The notes under the pieces are model-generated. The model ran no database searches. It saw only the letters and a list, made by a program, of their open reading frames with translations, and was not told the origin of the DNA. 64,000 bases of DNA from JBKBKC01 sp046294265 (GTDB taxonomy: Bacteria > Pseudomonadota > Alphaproteobacteria > Rhodobacterales > Rhodobacteraceae): assembly GCA_046294265.1 (NCBI GenBank), contig JBKBKC010000014.1:41089-105088 (forward strand), given 5' to 3'. Below, one piece after another: positions 53,289 through 61,028 of this stretch. The position numbers and the translations under genes were made by a program. Each line of letters opens with the position of its first letter. The stretch's first letter is position 1.

Positions 53289-53606
53289 GCCTGCCCCCCG
53301 CCCGTGCGGCGCGCACTATACCGGGGCGCGGGGCGGGGGCAAGTCAGCGGCCGTGCCGGGCATGGTAGCGGGCGACCCGGTTGGCGCCGGTCGGGTCGGA
53401 GCGTCTGCACAGCCGGGGGGTGATGGTGGCGGCGGCGCACAGGACGGCGCAAAGGGTGCCCGGAACGCGGGCCGAGGTGACCGGAGGGTCGGCGGACAAG
53501 CCGTCCCAGGACCCGAGCAGCGGGGGGATCACCCTACCCGCAGCGGATGCGATCATGCCGCAATGTCATGCTGTCAGACGCTTGTCGCGCAGGCAGAGCA
53601 AGGACG
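53289..53606. other. Gap between purE and the DUF465 gene
   Basis: A 318-bp intergenic stretch. It holds only one weak open frame on the minus strand (53344-53556, listed separately). I see no tRNA, no clear terminator and no repeat copy. The presumed purEK promoter on the minus strand lies here, but no convincing hexamers stand out. Confidence 0.5.
53344..53556 (-). CDS. Doubtful small open frame, 70 residues
   Basis: An open frame in the purE upstream gap with GC-rich third positions that could encode MIASAAGRVIPPLLG... ending YHARHGR. No Shine-Dalgarno is seen before the ATG at 53556, and no family is recognised. The Pro/Arg/Ala-rich content is what random high-GC DNA gives. It could equally be non-coding upstream sequence of purE. 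Confidence 0.2.
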   Translation of the reverse strand: MIASAAGRVIPPLLGSWDGLSADPPVTSARVPGTLCAVLCAAATITPRLCRRSDPTGANRVARYHARHGR

Positions 53607-53825
53607 TCAGGCGATGATGTCGGGGATCAGCTGGTTCTCGATCCGCACGATCTGGTCCTTCAGCACCAGCTTCTGCCGCTTGAGCCGGCGCAACATCAGC
53701 TGGTCGGGCATCACGGTGCCCTCGAGCGCGCGCACCGCTTCGTCCAGATCGCGATGCTCGCGGCGCAGCACCTCCAGCTTGATGCGCAGCATCTCGTCGA
53801 AATCAAGCTCGGTCGGTGCGTTCAT
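53607..53825 (-). CDS. DUF465 (YdcH-type) small coiled-coil protein
   Basis: A 72-residue helical protein. The pattern LRREHRDLDEAVRALEG, then LKRQKLVLKDQIVRIENQLIPDI, is the DUF465/YdcH signature of two antiparallel helices. The function is unknown. A GGCAGG lies ahead of the ATG at 53825. It is divergent from the hsp20 gene. Confidence 0.9.
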   Translation of the reverse strand: MNAPTELDFDEMLRIKLEVLRREHRDLDEAVRALEGTVMPDQLMLRRLKRQKLVLKDQIVRIENQLIPDIIA

Positions 53826-53949
53826 GGGCCTGCCGTTGGGGTGAGTCGCCGCGTCCCGTTACCCCCGATTATACCGAAGAGTTACGGCACAAGCAGCAAA
53901 TCTGCATGGCCGGGCCGGATTTCAAGGGTCGGCGCCGGGTCGGGCGGGC

Positions 53950-53978
53950 CTTGTGGCGGGCTGTCTCGCGCCCCATAT
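53950..53978 (+). promoter_or_regulatory. RpoH (sigma-32)-like heat-shock promoter of hsp20
   Basis: CTTGTGG (53950-53956) and CCCCATAT (53971-53978) with a 14-base spacer, close to the sigma-32 pattern CTTGAAA-N11-16-CCCCATNT. It lies about 70 bp upstream of a small heat-shock protein start, so position and sequence agree. Confidence 0.75.
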
Positions 53979-54046
53979 CGTCGTGGCAAGGGGTGCCCGG
54001 CACGGGGCCCCGCGCCACTCATGTCGCTTTCCGAAGGGCATCGCCG

Positions 54047-54469
54047 ATGACGAAACTGAGCTTTGGGTCGCACCCGCACCTTCTGGGGTTCGAGCAGCTG
54101 GAACGGCTGGTCGAACGCACCGCCAAGGGATCAGGTGACGGCTATCCCCCGTTCAACATCGAGGCGGTGGCGGAAAACGCCTATCGCATCACGCTGGCCG
54201 TCGCGGGGTTCCGCGATGCCGATCTGGCGATCACGGTCGAGGACCGGGCGCTGGTGGTGCGTGGGCGGCAGGGCGAGGATGAGGGGGCGCGGGTGTTCCT
54301 GCATCGCGGGATCGCGGCGCGGGCGTTCCAGCGATCCTTCGTGCTGGCCGACGGGGTCGAGGTGGCGGGGGCGTCGATGGAGCATGGACTGCTGCATGTC
54401 GACCTGCACCGCGCGGTGCCCGAACCGGTGGTGCAGACGATCCGCATCCGGTCGGGCGCCGGAAAATAA
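54047..54469 (+). CDS. Small heat-shock protein (Hsp20 family)
   Basis: A 140-residue alpha-crystallin-domain protein of the IbpA type. YPPFNIEAVAENAYRITLAVAGF begins the domain, VEDRALVVRG follows, and the conserved A-x-x-x-F-x-R-x-F area is ARAFQRSFVLADGV, then ASMEHGLLHVDLHR. It binds unfolding proteins as an oligomer. GAAGGG precedes the ATG. The RpoH-like promoter upstream fits heat induction. The 75-residue DUF1150 gene follows 27 bp later. Confidence 0.93.
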   Translation: MTKLSFGSHPHLLGFEQLERLVERTAKGSGDGYPPFNIEAVAENAYRITLAVAGFRDADLAITVEDRALVVRGRQGEDEGARVFLHRGIAARAFQRSFVLADGVEVAGASMEHGLLHVDLHRAVPEPVVQTIRIRSGAGK

Positions 54470-54496
54470 CACGCCAACGCAGGCAAGGGGAACAGG

Positions 54497-54724
54497 ATGA
54501 ACACAAGGTTCGACAATCTGCCCGGCGGCGATGCGCATATCGTCTATGTGCGGCCGGTGGCGGTGGCCGACCTGCCCGACGAGGTGCGCGAGCAGGCCGA
54601 GGGGCTGGACACGATCTATGCCGTGCACCGCGCGAACGGAGAGCGCGTGGCGCTGGTGCGCGACAAGGGCATGGCCTTCATGCTGGCGCTGCAGAACGAC
54701 ATGGCGCCGGTAAGCGTCCACTGA
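54497..54724 (+). CDS. DUF1150 family protein
   Basis: A 75-residue protein matching the alphaproteobacterial DUF1150 family, which is commonly next to hsp20. Segments IVYVRPVAVADLPDEVREQ and VHRANGERVALVRDKGMAF are the family body. AGGGGAACAGG precedes the ATG. Cotranscription with hsp20 suggests a stress-linked role; no molecular function is known. Confidence 0.9.
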   Translation: MNTRFDNLPGGDAHIVYVRPVAVADLPDEVREQAEGLDTIYAVHRANGERVALVRDKGMAFMLALQNDMAPVSVH

Positions 54725-54736
54725 TGCAATAGAAAC

Positions 54737-54762
54737 GGCCGCGCAGGGGTGCCCGCGCGGCC
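54737..54762. terminator. Bidirectional hairpin between DUF1150 and sat/cysC
   Basis: Stem GGCCGCGC / GCGCGGCC (54737-54744, 54755-54762) with a 10-base loop between convergent genes. On the minus strand it is followed by GTTTCT, giving a partial U-run for sat/cysC. Confidence 0.65.
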
Positions 54763-54782
54763 TGACTGCGTCTGTCCGTGGC

Positions 54783-56495
54783 TTACTTGGCGATCAGGCC
54801 CATGCTTTCCAGCTTCAACAGCACCTGCTGGGCGCAATAGTCCACATCCGTTCCTTCTGTATCCAGCCGGAGTTCGGGATTGTCGGGCACCTCGTAGGGG
54901 TCCGAGATGCCGGTGAACTCCTTGATCTTGCCTTCGCGGGCCAGTTTGTAAAGGCCCTTGCGGTCTCGCTTTTCGCATTCCTCGACCGTGGTGGCCACAT
55001 GCACCTCGATGAAGGCACCGAAGGCCTCGACCATCTCGCGCACGGCGCGGCGGGTGGCGGTGTAGGGGGCGATGGGGGCGCAGATGGCGATGCCGCCGTT
55101 CTTGGTGATCTCGGAGGCGACATAGCCGATGCGGCGGATGTTGATGTCGCGGTGCTCCTTGGAAAAGCCAAGCTCCGACGACAGGTGCTTGCGCACCACG
55201 TCGCCGTCAAGGATCGTCACCGGACGCCCGCCCATCTCCATCAGTTTCACCATCAGCGCGTTGGCGATGGTGGACTTGCCCGACCCCGAAAGGCCGGTGA
55301 AGAACACGGTAAAGCCCTGTTTGGACCGCGCGGGCGAGGTGCGGCGCAGTTCGGTCACGACCTCGGGGAAGCTGAACCAGTCGGGGATCTCGATCCCCTC
55401 GCGCAGGCGGCGGCGCAGTTCGGTGCCGGAAATGTCGAGCACGGTGGAACCCTCGGGCACCTCGTTCGCAGGGTAATACTGCGCCTTTTCCTGCACATAG
55501 ACCATGTGCTTGAAGTCCACCATCTCGATCCCGATCTCGGCCTCGTGGGTCTTGAACAGGGTCTGCGCGTCATAGGGGCCGTAGAAATCCTGGCCCGCCG
55601 AGTTCTTGCCGGGGCCTGCGTGGTCGCGGCCCACGATCATGTGGGTGCAGCCGTGGTTCCTGCGGATCAGGCCGTGCCAGACCGCCTCGCGGGGCCCTGC
55701 CATGCGCATGGCGAGGTTCAGGAGGCTCATCGTGGTGGTGGCGGCGGGGTATTTGTCCAGCACCGCCTCGTAGCACCGGACGCGGGTGAAATGGTCCACA
55801 TCGCCGGGTTTCGTCATGCCCACGACGGGGTGGATCAAGAGGTTCGCCTGCACCTCGCGCGCGGCGCGGAAGGTGAGTTCCTGGTGCGCGCGGTGCAGGG
55901 GGTTGCGCGTCTGGAAGGCCACGACCTTGCGCCAGCCAAGCTTGCGGAAGAGCGCGCGCAACTCGTTCGGCGTGTCGCGGCGGGCGCGGAAATCATAGTG
56001 GATGGGTTGCTGGATGCCTGTGACCGGCCCGCCAAGATAAACCTTGCCGGCGGTGTGGTGCAGGTAGTTGACCGCCGGATGTGCAAGGTCGTTGGCACCA
56101 TACACCCTCTCGGCCTCGCGGTCCTTGTTGGGCACCCATTTGTCGCTGACCGACATGATCGCAAGGATCACACCCTCGGCATCGCGCAGCGCGATGTCCT
56201 GACCGGGTTCGATGCCTTCGGCGAAGTTTTCGGAGACATCCAGCGTGATGGGCATGGGCCAGAGCTTGCCATCCGCCGTGCGCATGTTCTCGACCACGCC
56301 GTCATAGTCGGCCTCGGTCAGAAAGCCCTTCAGCGGCGCGAAACCGCCGTTCATCAGCAGTTCCAGATCGCAGACCTGGCGCGCGGTCAGGTCCCAGGAC
56401 GGCAGGTTCCCCGCCTCGATCTTGAGTTTCTGGGCCGAGTCGTAGGACACATAAAGCTCGGGGACGGGCGCAAGGTTGGACAGGGCGGTGGACAT
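54783..56495 (-). CDS. sat/cysC: Bifunctional sulfate adenylyltransferase/adenylylsulfate kinase
   Basis: A 570-residue fusion. The N-terminal ATP sulfurylase part, residues about 1-390, has QTRNPLHRAHQE and GRDHAGPG. The C-terminal APS kinase part, from about 395, has GLSGSGKST (P-loop), FTGISDPYEVP and the DGD-type DGDVVRKHLS. Together they make APS and PAPS from sulfate. The start at 56495 (MSTALSNLAPVPEL) is conserved. It is the only sulfate-assimilation gene in the window. Confidence 0.96.
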   Translation of the reverse strand: MSTALSNLAPVPELYVSYDSAQKLKIEAGNLPSWDLTARQVCDLELLMNGGFAPLKGFLTEADYDGVVENMRTADGKLWPMPITLDVSENFAEGIEPGQDIALRDAEGVILAIMSVSDKWVPNKDREAERVYGANDLAHPAVNYLHHTAGKVYLGGPVTGIQQPIHYDFRARRDTPNELRALFRKLGWRKVVAFQTRNPLHRAHQELTFRAAREVQANLLIHPVVGMTKPGDVDHFTRVRCYEAVLDKYPAATTTMSLLNLAMRMAGPREAVWHGLIRRNHGCTHMIVGRDHAGPGKNSAGQDFYGPYDAQTLFKTHEAEIGIEMVDFKHMVYVQEKAQYYPANEVPEGSTVLDISGTELRRRLREGIEIPDWFSFPEVVTELRRTSPARSKQGFTVFFTGLSGSGKSTIANALMVKLMEMGGRPVTILDGDVVRKHLSSELGFSKEHRDINIRRIGYVASEITKNGGIAICAPIAPYTATRRAVREMVEAFGAFIEVHVATTVEECEKRDRKGLYKLAREGKIKEFTGISDPYEVPDNPELRLDTEGTDVDYCAQQVLLKLESMGLIAK

Positions 56496-56644
56496 GGGGC
56501 CTCGGCTGGGTTCGGGTCCAGGCGTCGGGCCAGGACGTTGCGCGTCGCGCTTACCCCCGTTTCCCCGCGGCTTGCAAGGCAAACCGGGACGATTGGTCGC
56601 GAGTGAGACGGAAATGCCGCGCTGCGGCGCGCCCGGTGCGGGCG

Positions 56645-57769
56645 TCAGCCGGGCGGCGCGGCCGCCCCGAGGTTGCTGTCTCCGCCGCTGTCCACCAGAT
56701 GGCGGTTGGCATCGCGGATGCGTGCGGCCGCGTCGTCGTAGAGAAACGGCAGGAATGCATAGCGCCGGCCCGCCGTGACCTTGCTGACCGCGTGCAGCAG
56801 CGCGCAGGAAAACACCACCGCCCCGCCCGGCGGGGCCTTGAACCCCTGGCGCGCATATTCGGGAAACGACACCTCGCCCCCCGCGAAATCGTCGTTGAGG
56901 TTGACCGAGACGGCAAAGCGGCGGTGCGCGGTGCCGGTGGTGGTATTGTCGCGGTGGGGGGCGAAATGGCCGCCATCCTCGGCGGTGTAGCAGCCCACCA
57001 GGTAGCGCTCCATGCGCGTGGCGTGGAACTGGTGCACCTTGGCGATCTCGGGGACCACGCGGCGGCGGATGCGGTCCTGCAGGGCGGCGATCAGATCCGC
57101 ATCCTCGACCATCACATCGCGGCGCGCCTTGTGGCGAGGGTCGTTCAATCCGACCGTGCGCCCGCCCACCTCGCGCATGAAGCCAGACAGGCGGCCACCT
57201 TGCGCGTCGTAAAGCGTGATCAGGCGGTGGCAGAGATCGGGTTCGAACACGCGGGGCAGGAACAGGACGGGGGCCTGCAGGGGGATGCCCGCGAACCGGT
57301 CCACCGGGGGCAGGGCATCGAGCAGCGCAGACAGGCGCGCGATGTCGCCGCCATCCCTGGCGAAGGGAATGACGTCGATCACCCGCAGCGTGGGGTCGAT
57401 CACCACCCAGCGGGGCAGGACGGCCCCGGTGTCTGGCGCGAGCGGGGCCACGCCATAGGCGCGCGCGATGCGCAGGTCATGGTCCCAGAACACCCGGAAC
57501 CCCGGCGGGCGGTTGGTCAGTCGCGCCTCGGCCTCATCGGCGGGGTCGTTCGAGACGGCAAAGCAGCAGGCGCGATCATCGTCGAAATCGCGCCGCGCGA
57601 GGGCTGCGGCGATGGCCTGTGCGCCCTTTGGTTGTCCGGCGGAGGCAAGGAAACACAGCACGATGTAGCGACCCGCTGCCGTGTCGAAGGCGTAGCGCGG
57701 GTTCGTGGGGCTGCGCTGGTGGAACGTGGGGGCGGGGTCGCCTGCGGCGATAGAGGTGTATCGGGGCAT
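56645..57769 (-). CDS. Fusion of a thioredoxin-fold domain to a prolyl-4-hydroxylase-type 2OG-Fe(II) oxygenase
   Basis: A 374-residue protein in two parts. Residues 1 to about 155 look like an AhpC/TSA fold (GDPAPTF, GRYIVLCFLASAGQPKG, FWDHDLRIARAYGV, LPRWVVIDPTLRV) but lack the peroxidatic Cys at the usual spot (Ser-Ala-Gly here); only a CC pair at 68-69 is present. Residues about 165-345 form a prolyl-4-hydroxylase-like dioxygenase with Fe ligands His272 and Asp274 (HFAPHRD) and His326 (LLHAVSKV), and a 2OG-binding Arg at 335/336. Partner and substrate are unknown. A start at 57769 fits the first fold element. It lies downstream of trxB on the same strand, 124 bp away. Confidence 0.8.
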   Translation of the reverse strand: MPRYTSIAAGDPAPTFHQRSPTNPRYAFDTAAGRYIVLCFLASAGQPKGAQAIAAALARRDFDDDRACCFAVSNDPADEAEARLTNRPPGFRVFWDHDLRIARAYGVAPLAPDTGAVLPRWVVIDPTLRVIDVIPFARDGGDIARLSALLDALPPVDRFAGIPLQAPVLFLPRVFEPDLCHRLITLYDAQGGRLSGFMREVGGRTVGLNDPRHKARRDVMVEDADLIAALQDRIRRRVVPEIAKVHQFHATRMERYLVGCYTAEDGGHFAPHRDNTTTGTAHRRFAVSVNLNDDFAGGEVSFPEYARQGFKAPPGGAVVFSCALLHAVSKVTAGRRYAFLPFLYDDAAARIRDANRHLVDSGGDSNLGAAAPPG

Positions 57770-57862
57770 CGAACCTGTGCAATCGGGATGTTGGCACAAT
57801 CCAGCCTGCCCGTTCCGCACAGGTCAAGCCACCTTTTCGCCCATCCCCTCAAGACCCGTGCC

Positions 57863-57888
57863 GGGGTGTGGCATGTGTTCCACACCCC
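57863..57888. terminator. Hairpin downstream of trxB
   Basis: Perfect nine-base stem GGGGTGTGG / CCACACCCC (57863-57871, 57880-57888), loop of eight, just past the trxB stop on the minus strand. No U-run, so termination efficiency is uncertain. Confidence 0.55.
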
Positions 57889-57893
57889 TGAGG

Positions 57894-58832
57894 TCAGTGC
57901 CCAGACAGGAACCGCTCGGCATCCAGTGCCGCCATGCAGCCCATTCCGGCGCTGGTCACCGCCTGGCGATAGATGTGGTCGGTCAGGTCGCCCGCCGCAA
58001 AGACGCCTGGAATGCTGGTGGCCGTGCCGCCCGGCACCACCTTCACATAGCCGCCGTTGTGCAGTTCCAACTGATCCTTCACCAGTTCGGAGGCAGGCGA
58101 ATGGCCGATGGCCACAAAAAAGCCCGCGCAGGGGATGTCGGTTTCCGCGCCCGTCTGCACGTTGCGGGCGCGCACGGCGGTCACGCCAAGCGGCGCCTCG
58201 GTGCCCAGAACCTCGGTCACCTCGTGGTTCCACAACACACTGACCTTGGGGTTCTTGAACAGACGGTCCTGCATGATCCTTTCGGCCCGCAGGCTGTCGC
58301 GGCGGTGGATCAGCGTGACCTTCGTGGCGAAGTTGGTGAGAAACAGCGCCTCTTCCACCGCCGTGTTGCCGCCGCCGATCACCACCACCTCGCGGCCGCG
58401 GTAGAAGAACCCGTCGCAGGTGGCGCAGGCGCTGACGCCAAAGCCCTTGAACCGCTCTTCCGACGGCAGGCCCAGCCAGCGCGCCTGCGCGCCCGTGGCC
58501 AGGATCACCGCGTCGGCGGTGTAGGTCGTGCCGCTGTCGGCGCGGGCGGTGAAGGGGCGCGCGGAGAGGTCGAGCGACGCGATGTAGTCAGAGATCACCT
58601 CAGCCCCCATGGCGCGGGCGTGCTCCTCCATCCGCACCATCAGGTCGGGGCCCATCACATGGCTGTCGCCGGGCCAGTTCTCGACCTCGGTGGTGATGGT
58701 CAGCTGGCCGCCGGGCTGCAGCCCCTGCACCAGGATAGGCTCCAGCATCGCGCGCGCACCATAAACGGCGGCGGTATAGCCCGCCGGGCCCGATCCGATG
58801 ATCAGAAGGCGGGTGTGGCGGGTGTCGGTCAT
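57894..58832 (-). CDS. trxB: Thioredoxin reductase
   Basis: A 312-residue low-molecular-weight flavoprotein reductase. The FAD motif is IIGSGPAGYTAA, the redox-active pair is in SACATCDGFF, the NADPH motif is VVIGGGNTAVEEA, and GVFAAGDLTD is the late FAD segment. It reduces thioredoxin with NADPH in the cytosol. The start at 58832 gives standard length. It is divergent from an Lrp-type regulator. The adjacent oxygenase fusion also contains a thioredoxin fold, but a functional link is speculative. Confidence 0.96.
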   Translation of the reverse strand: MTDTRHTRLLIIGSGPAGYTAAVYGARAMLEPILVQGLQPGGQLTITTEVENWPGDSHVMGPDLMVRMEEHARAMGAEVISDYIASLDLSARPFTARADSGTTYTADAVILATGAQARWLGLPSEERFKGFGVSACATCDGFFYRGREVVVIGGGNTAVEEALFLTNFATKVTLIHRRDSLRAERIMQDRLFKNPKVSVLWNHEVTEVLGTEAPLGVTAVRARNVQTGAETDIPCAGFFVAIGHSPASELVKDQLELHNGGYVKVVPGGTATSIPGVFAAGDLTDHIYRQAVTSAGMGCMAALDAERFLSGH

Positions 58833-58923
58833 GGCGTGTCCCCTTGGCTTGCGCCTTGGATATATGCGGGCCGCGCGGAGGCCGGAAGGGGGTGCGGCGG
58901 CGTTGCGCCGGGCAGGGGCCCCC

Positions 58924-58970
58924 GCGAAAGTCTGCGAAAAAATCTTGCGCGCCCGCGAAACAATGTTGCG
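58924..58970. promoter_or_regulatory. Phased direct repeats upstream of the Lrp-type gene
   Basis: GCGAAA occurs at 58924, 58934 and 58955, spaced 10 and 21 bp apart, on one face of the helix. The latter two head a 16-base repeat GCGAAA-[AC]-AAT-[CG]-TTGCG (58934-58949, 58955-58970) with 14 of 16 identical. Lrp/AsnC proteins bind phased imperfect repeats, so this is a likely autoregulatory site overlapping the promoter. Confidence 0.55.
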
Positions 58971-58994
58971 TCTGGCGGGGGCGGGGCCTATCTC
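58966..58994 (+). promoter_or_regulatory. Predicted promoter of the Lrp-type gene
   Basis: TTGCGT (58966-58971) and TATCTC (58989-58994) with a 17-base spacer, 28 bp upstream of the ATG. The -35 hexamer lies inside the second phased repeat, consistent with self-repression. Confidence 0.5.
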
Positions 58995-59022
58995 TCGCGC
59001 CAGACGACAGCGGAGACGCGCC

Positions 59023-59523
59023 ATGGCCGGATCGAAACTCGACCCCATCGACCGCCAGATCCTGGCCGAGTTGCAGGCTGACGGGCGGATGACCAATGTG
59101 GAGCTTGCGCGCCGCGTGGGCATCTCGGCGCCGCCCTGCCTGCGCCGCGTGCGCGCGCTGGAAGAGGCGGGGTTCATCAAGGGGTTCCACGCCGATATTG
59201 ACGCGCGCGAACTGGGCTTCGAGGTGGCTGTCTTTGCCATGGTGCGGCTCACCAGCCAGGCCGAGGCCGACCTTGCCGCGTTCGAGGCGCGCTGCCGCGC
59301 ATGGCCCCTGGTGCGCGAATGCCACATGCTGAACGGCGAGATCGACTTTATCCTGAAATGCGTCTCGCCGGACCTGTCGTCGTTCCAGTCCTTCCTGACG
59401 GGGGAATTGCTCAAGGCCGACAACGTGTCCAGCGTCAAGACGAGCCTGGTGATCCGCTGCGCCAAGGACGAACCCGGCGTGCCCTTTGATGTGCTGGAGG
59501 ACCGCCTGAAGCGGACGGCCTGA
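59023..59523 (+). CDS. Lrp/AsnC-family transcriptional regulator
   Basis: A 166-residue regulator, slightly longer than the usual 150-160. The N-terminal HTH is LDPIDRQILAELQADGRMTNVELARRVGISAPPCLRRVRALEEAGFI. The RAM-like C-terminal domain shows VRECHMLNGEIDFILKC and SFLTGELLKADNVSSVKTSLVI. Members sense amino acids and form octamers. GGAG lies seven bases before the ATG. It is divergent from trxB with a 190-bp gap holding the repeats. The target genes are unknown. Confidence 0.93.
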   Translation: MAGSKLDPIDRQILAELQADGRMTNVELARRVGISAPPCLRRVRALEEAGFIKGFHADIDARELGFEVAVFAMVRLTSQAEADLAAFEARCRAWPLVRECHMLNGEIDFILKCVSPDLSSFQSFLTGELLKADNVSSVKTSLVIRCAKDEPGVPFDVLEDRLKRTA

Positions 59524-59863
59524 GGGGGTTCGCGTCAACAGGGGGAACGCCGGAACGGGAAAGGCGGCCCCGTTTCGGTGGCATGTCAGAGGTTACATGC
59601 CGGGGCCGCCTTCCGTGCACCGAACCCGGGGCTGATCGACATCTGGCGCCGATCCGTAGCTGCGACCCGGGGACCCGCAGTTTCCTGCGTGCGAGGGAAA
59701 GATGGCCGACTGGCGGCAGGCTGTCAAAGCTTATCCTTAATTCGATCCGGCACGGCGACAGTTCATCCGTTCAGGCGCGATTGTTGCCAGCAAGGCCGAG
59801 GTCATGGCCGGATCGGGGCAGTTGCGGGGCCAAAATGATTCGTCGCCCGCATGCGTGCGCGGA
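59524..59863. other. Gap with a large stem-loop, no convincing gene
   Basis: About 340 bp between the Lrp gene and the small basic gene. The main feature is the large stem-loop at 59561-59612. A long plus-strand open frame from 59583 onward has no Shine-Dalgarno, poor composition and overlaps the antisense small gene, so I do not call it. No tRNA or repeat was recognised. Confidence 0.5.
59561..59612. other. Large nested stem-loop after the Lrp-type gene
   Basis: Outer arms AAGGCGGCCCCG / CGGGGCCGCCTT (59561-59572, 59601-59612) are perfect over 12 bases. An inner pair GCATGT / ACATGC (59581-59586, 59595-59600) lies within the 28-base loop. It begins 38 bp after the Lrp stop. It may terminate transcription or be part of a structured RNA. 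Confidence 0.6.
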
Positions 59864-60052
59864 TCAGCGCTCGGCGATGGCTTTTGGGCGGGGCGCGGCG
59901 GCAAGGGCAGCCGGGCGGCGGCGGTGGCCGCGCTGGAACGGCATGGGAGGCAAGGCGTCGGGCGATGCGGTGGCCGCGATGACCGAGGCCAGCCAGCGGC
60001 GGGGTTTCGGCACGGCGCGGCCTTGGGTCGGGTGCTTGATCGGTGCGGACAT
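59864..60052 (-). CDS. Small, very basic protein
   Basis: A 62-residue protein rich in Arg, Lys, Pro and Ala. The start at 60052 has AAGGG nine bases ahead. The core PRRWLASVIAATASPDALPPMPFQRG followed by RRRPAALA resembles small basic proteins often found in Rhodobacteraceae (a W-L-x-S-V-I segment, then M-P-(W/F)-x-R-G). That resemblance is from memory. Function unknown; nucleic-acid binding is possible from charge. It is downstream of pgeF on the same strand after a 226-bp gap. Confidence 0.55.
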   Translation of the reverse strand: MSAPIKHPTQGRAVPKPRRWLASVIAATASPDALPPMPFQRGHRRRPAALAAAPRPKAIAER

Positions 60053-60278
60053 CGGCGTGATCCCTTGCTTTCTGCAACGCGCTCTTCCGGCGCAATGACT
60101 GTATCGCCGTGCAATGGGGCGGGTATCGGGCAGGTTCGCGGCCATGCGGGGCATTTTCGGGGCGCGGTGCCTGCCTGTCAGGTGCTTGACCCGCGGACTG
60201 CAAAACCGTTCCGGATCAGAAACTTGCCTTGTGTGCTCAAAAACCGTAAACAACTGCCACGCCGCGTTTCCGCCCCGA

Positions 60279-61028
60279 TTACAGCCGGATGGCCGAGATC
60301 AGCCGCCCGTAATCGGCCTCGCCCCGGTGCGTGGTGCGTCGGAAGGAAAAGAATCGCGCCTCGTCGAGATAGGTGCAATGGCGCGTCCATTCCGCCTGCC
60401 CCACCCCCGCCGCGCGCAACCGCGCCAGCGCATAGCCGGGCAGGTCGAACAGCGCCCGATCACCCGGGCCCTGGGCGAAGAAGCGAGCATTCGCGGGGTC
60501 GTCGTCCAGAAATCCATCGGCAAATTCCGGGCCGACCTCATAGACGGCCTGGCTGATCGTGGGGCCGATCACCGCGTGGATACGGTCGCGCCGCGCGCCC
60601 AGAGCCTCCATCGCCGCCACCGTCGCCTCCAGCACCCCGCCCTGCGCCCCGCGCCAGCCGGCATGCGCGGCCCCCACCACATGCGCGCCAGCATCCGACA
60701 AGAGGACGGGCGCGCAATCGGCGGTCAGCACCGCCAGCGCCACGCCCGGTGTGGCCGTGACCATCGCATCGGCGCGGGGGCGCTCAGGCAGCGGGGCGGT
60801 GACGGTGACGGCCTCGGCCGAATGCACCTGGTGGACGGTCAGCAGATGCGGGGCCCCCACTCCCATCGCCTCGGCCACCCGCGCGCGGTTGATCGCCACG
60901 ATTTCCGCAAGGTCCGACGATCCGGAGCCGCAGTTCAGCCCCGCGAATATCCCCGAGGAGGCCCCGCCCTTGCGGGTGAAGAACCCGTGCCGGGCGGGCA
61001 GGGCGGGCGAGGTGATGATCTCAAGCAT
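60279..61028 (-). CDS. pgeF: Peptidoglycan editing factor / polyphenol oxidase family (laccase domain)
   Basis: A 249-residue YfiH-type protein. Copper/zinc ligand motifs HQVHSAEAV, ADCAPVLL and AAHAGWRGA are intact. Homologues in E. coli (PgeF) remove misincorporated L-Ser peptidoglycan precursors; others show purine-nucleoside or polyphenol activity. It overlaps the methyltransferase gene by eight bases, and lies in the common lgt-midA-pgeF order. Confidence 0.94.
   Translation of the reverse strand: MLEIITSPALPARHGFFTRKGGASSGIFAGLNCGSGSSDLAEIVAINRARVAEAMGVGAPHLLTVHQVHSAEAVTVTAPLPERPRADAMVTATPGVALAVLTADCAPVLLSDAGAHVVGAAHAGWRGAQGGVLEATVAAMEALGARRDRIHAVIGPTISQAVYEVGPEFADGFLDDDPANARFFAQGPGDRALFDLPGYALARLRAAGVGQAEWTRHCTYLDEARFFSFRRTTHRGEADYGRLISAIRL

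Noticed and set aside
59583..60098. 171-residue plus-strand frame after the Lrp-type gene
   Set aside because: It starts inside the stem-loop, lacks a Shine-Dalgarno, has Arg/Pro-rich noise composition and overlaps the better-supported small gene on the other strand.
60180..60225. tRNA-Cys-like string (GCGGACTGCAAAACCG) resembling an anticodon arm
   Set aside because: No T-loop (TTCRA), acceptor stem or CCA can be folded around it; it looks like chance similarity.
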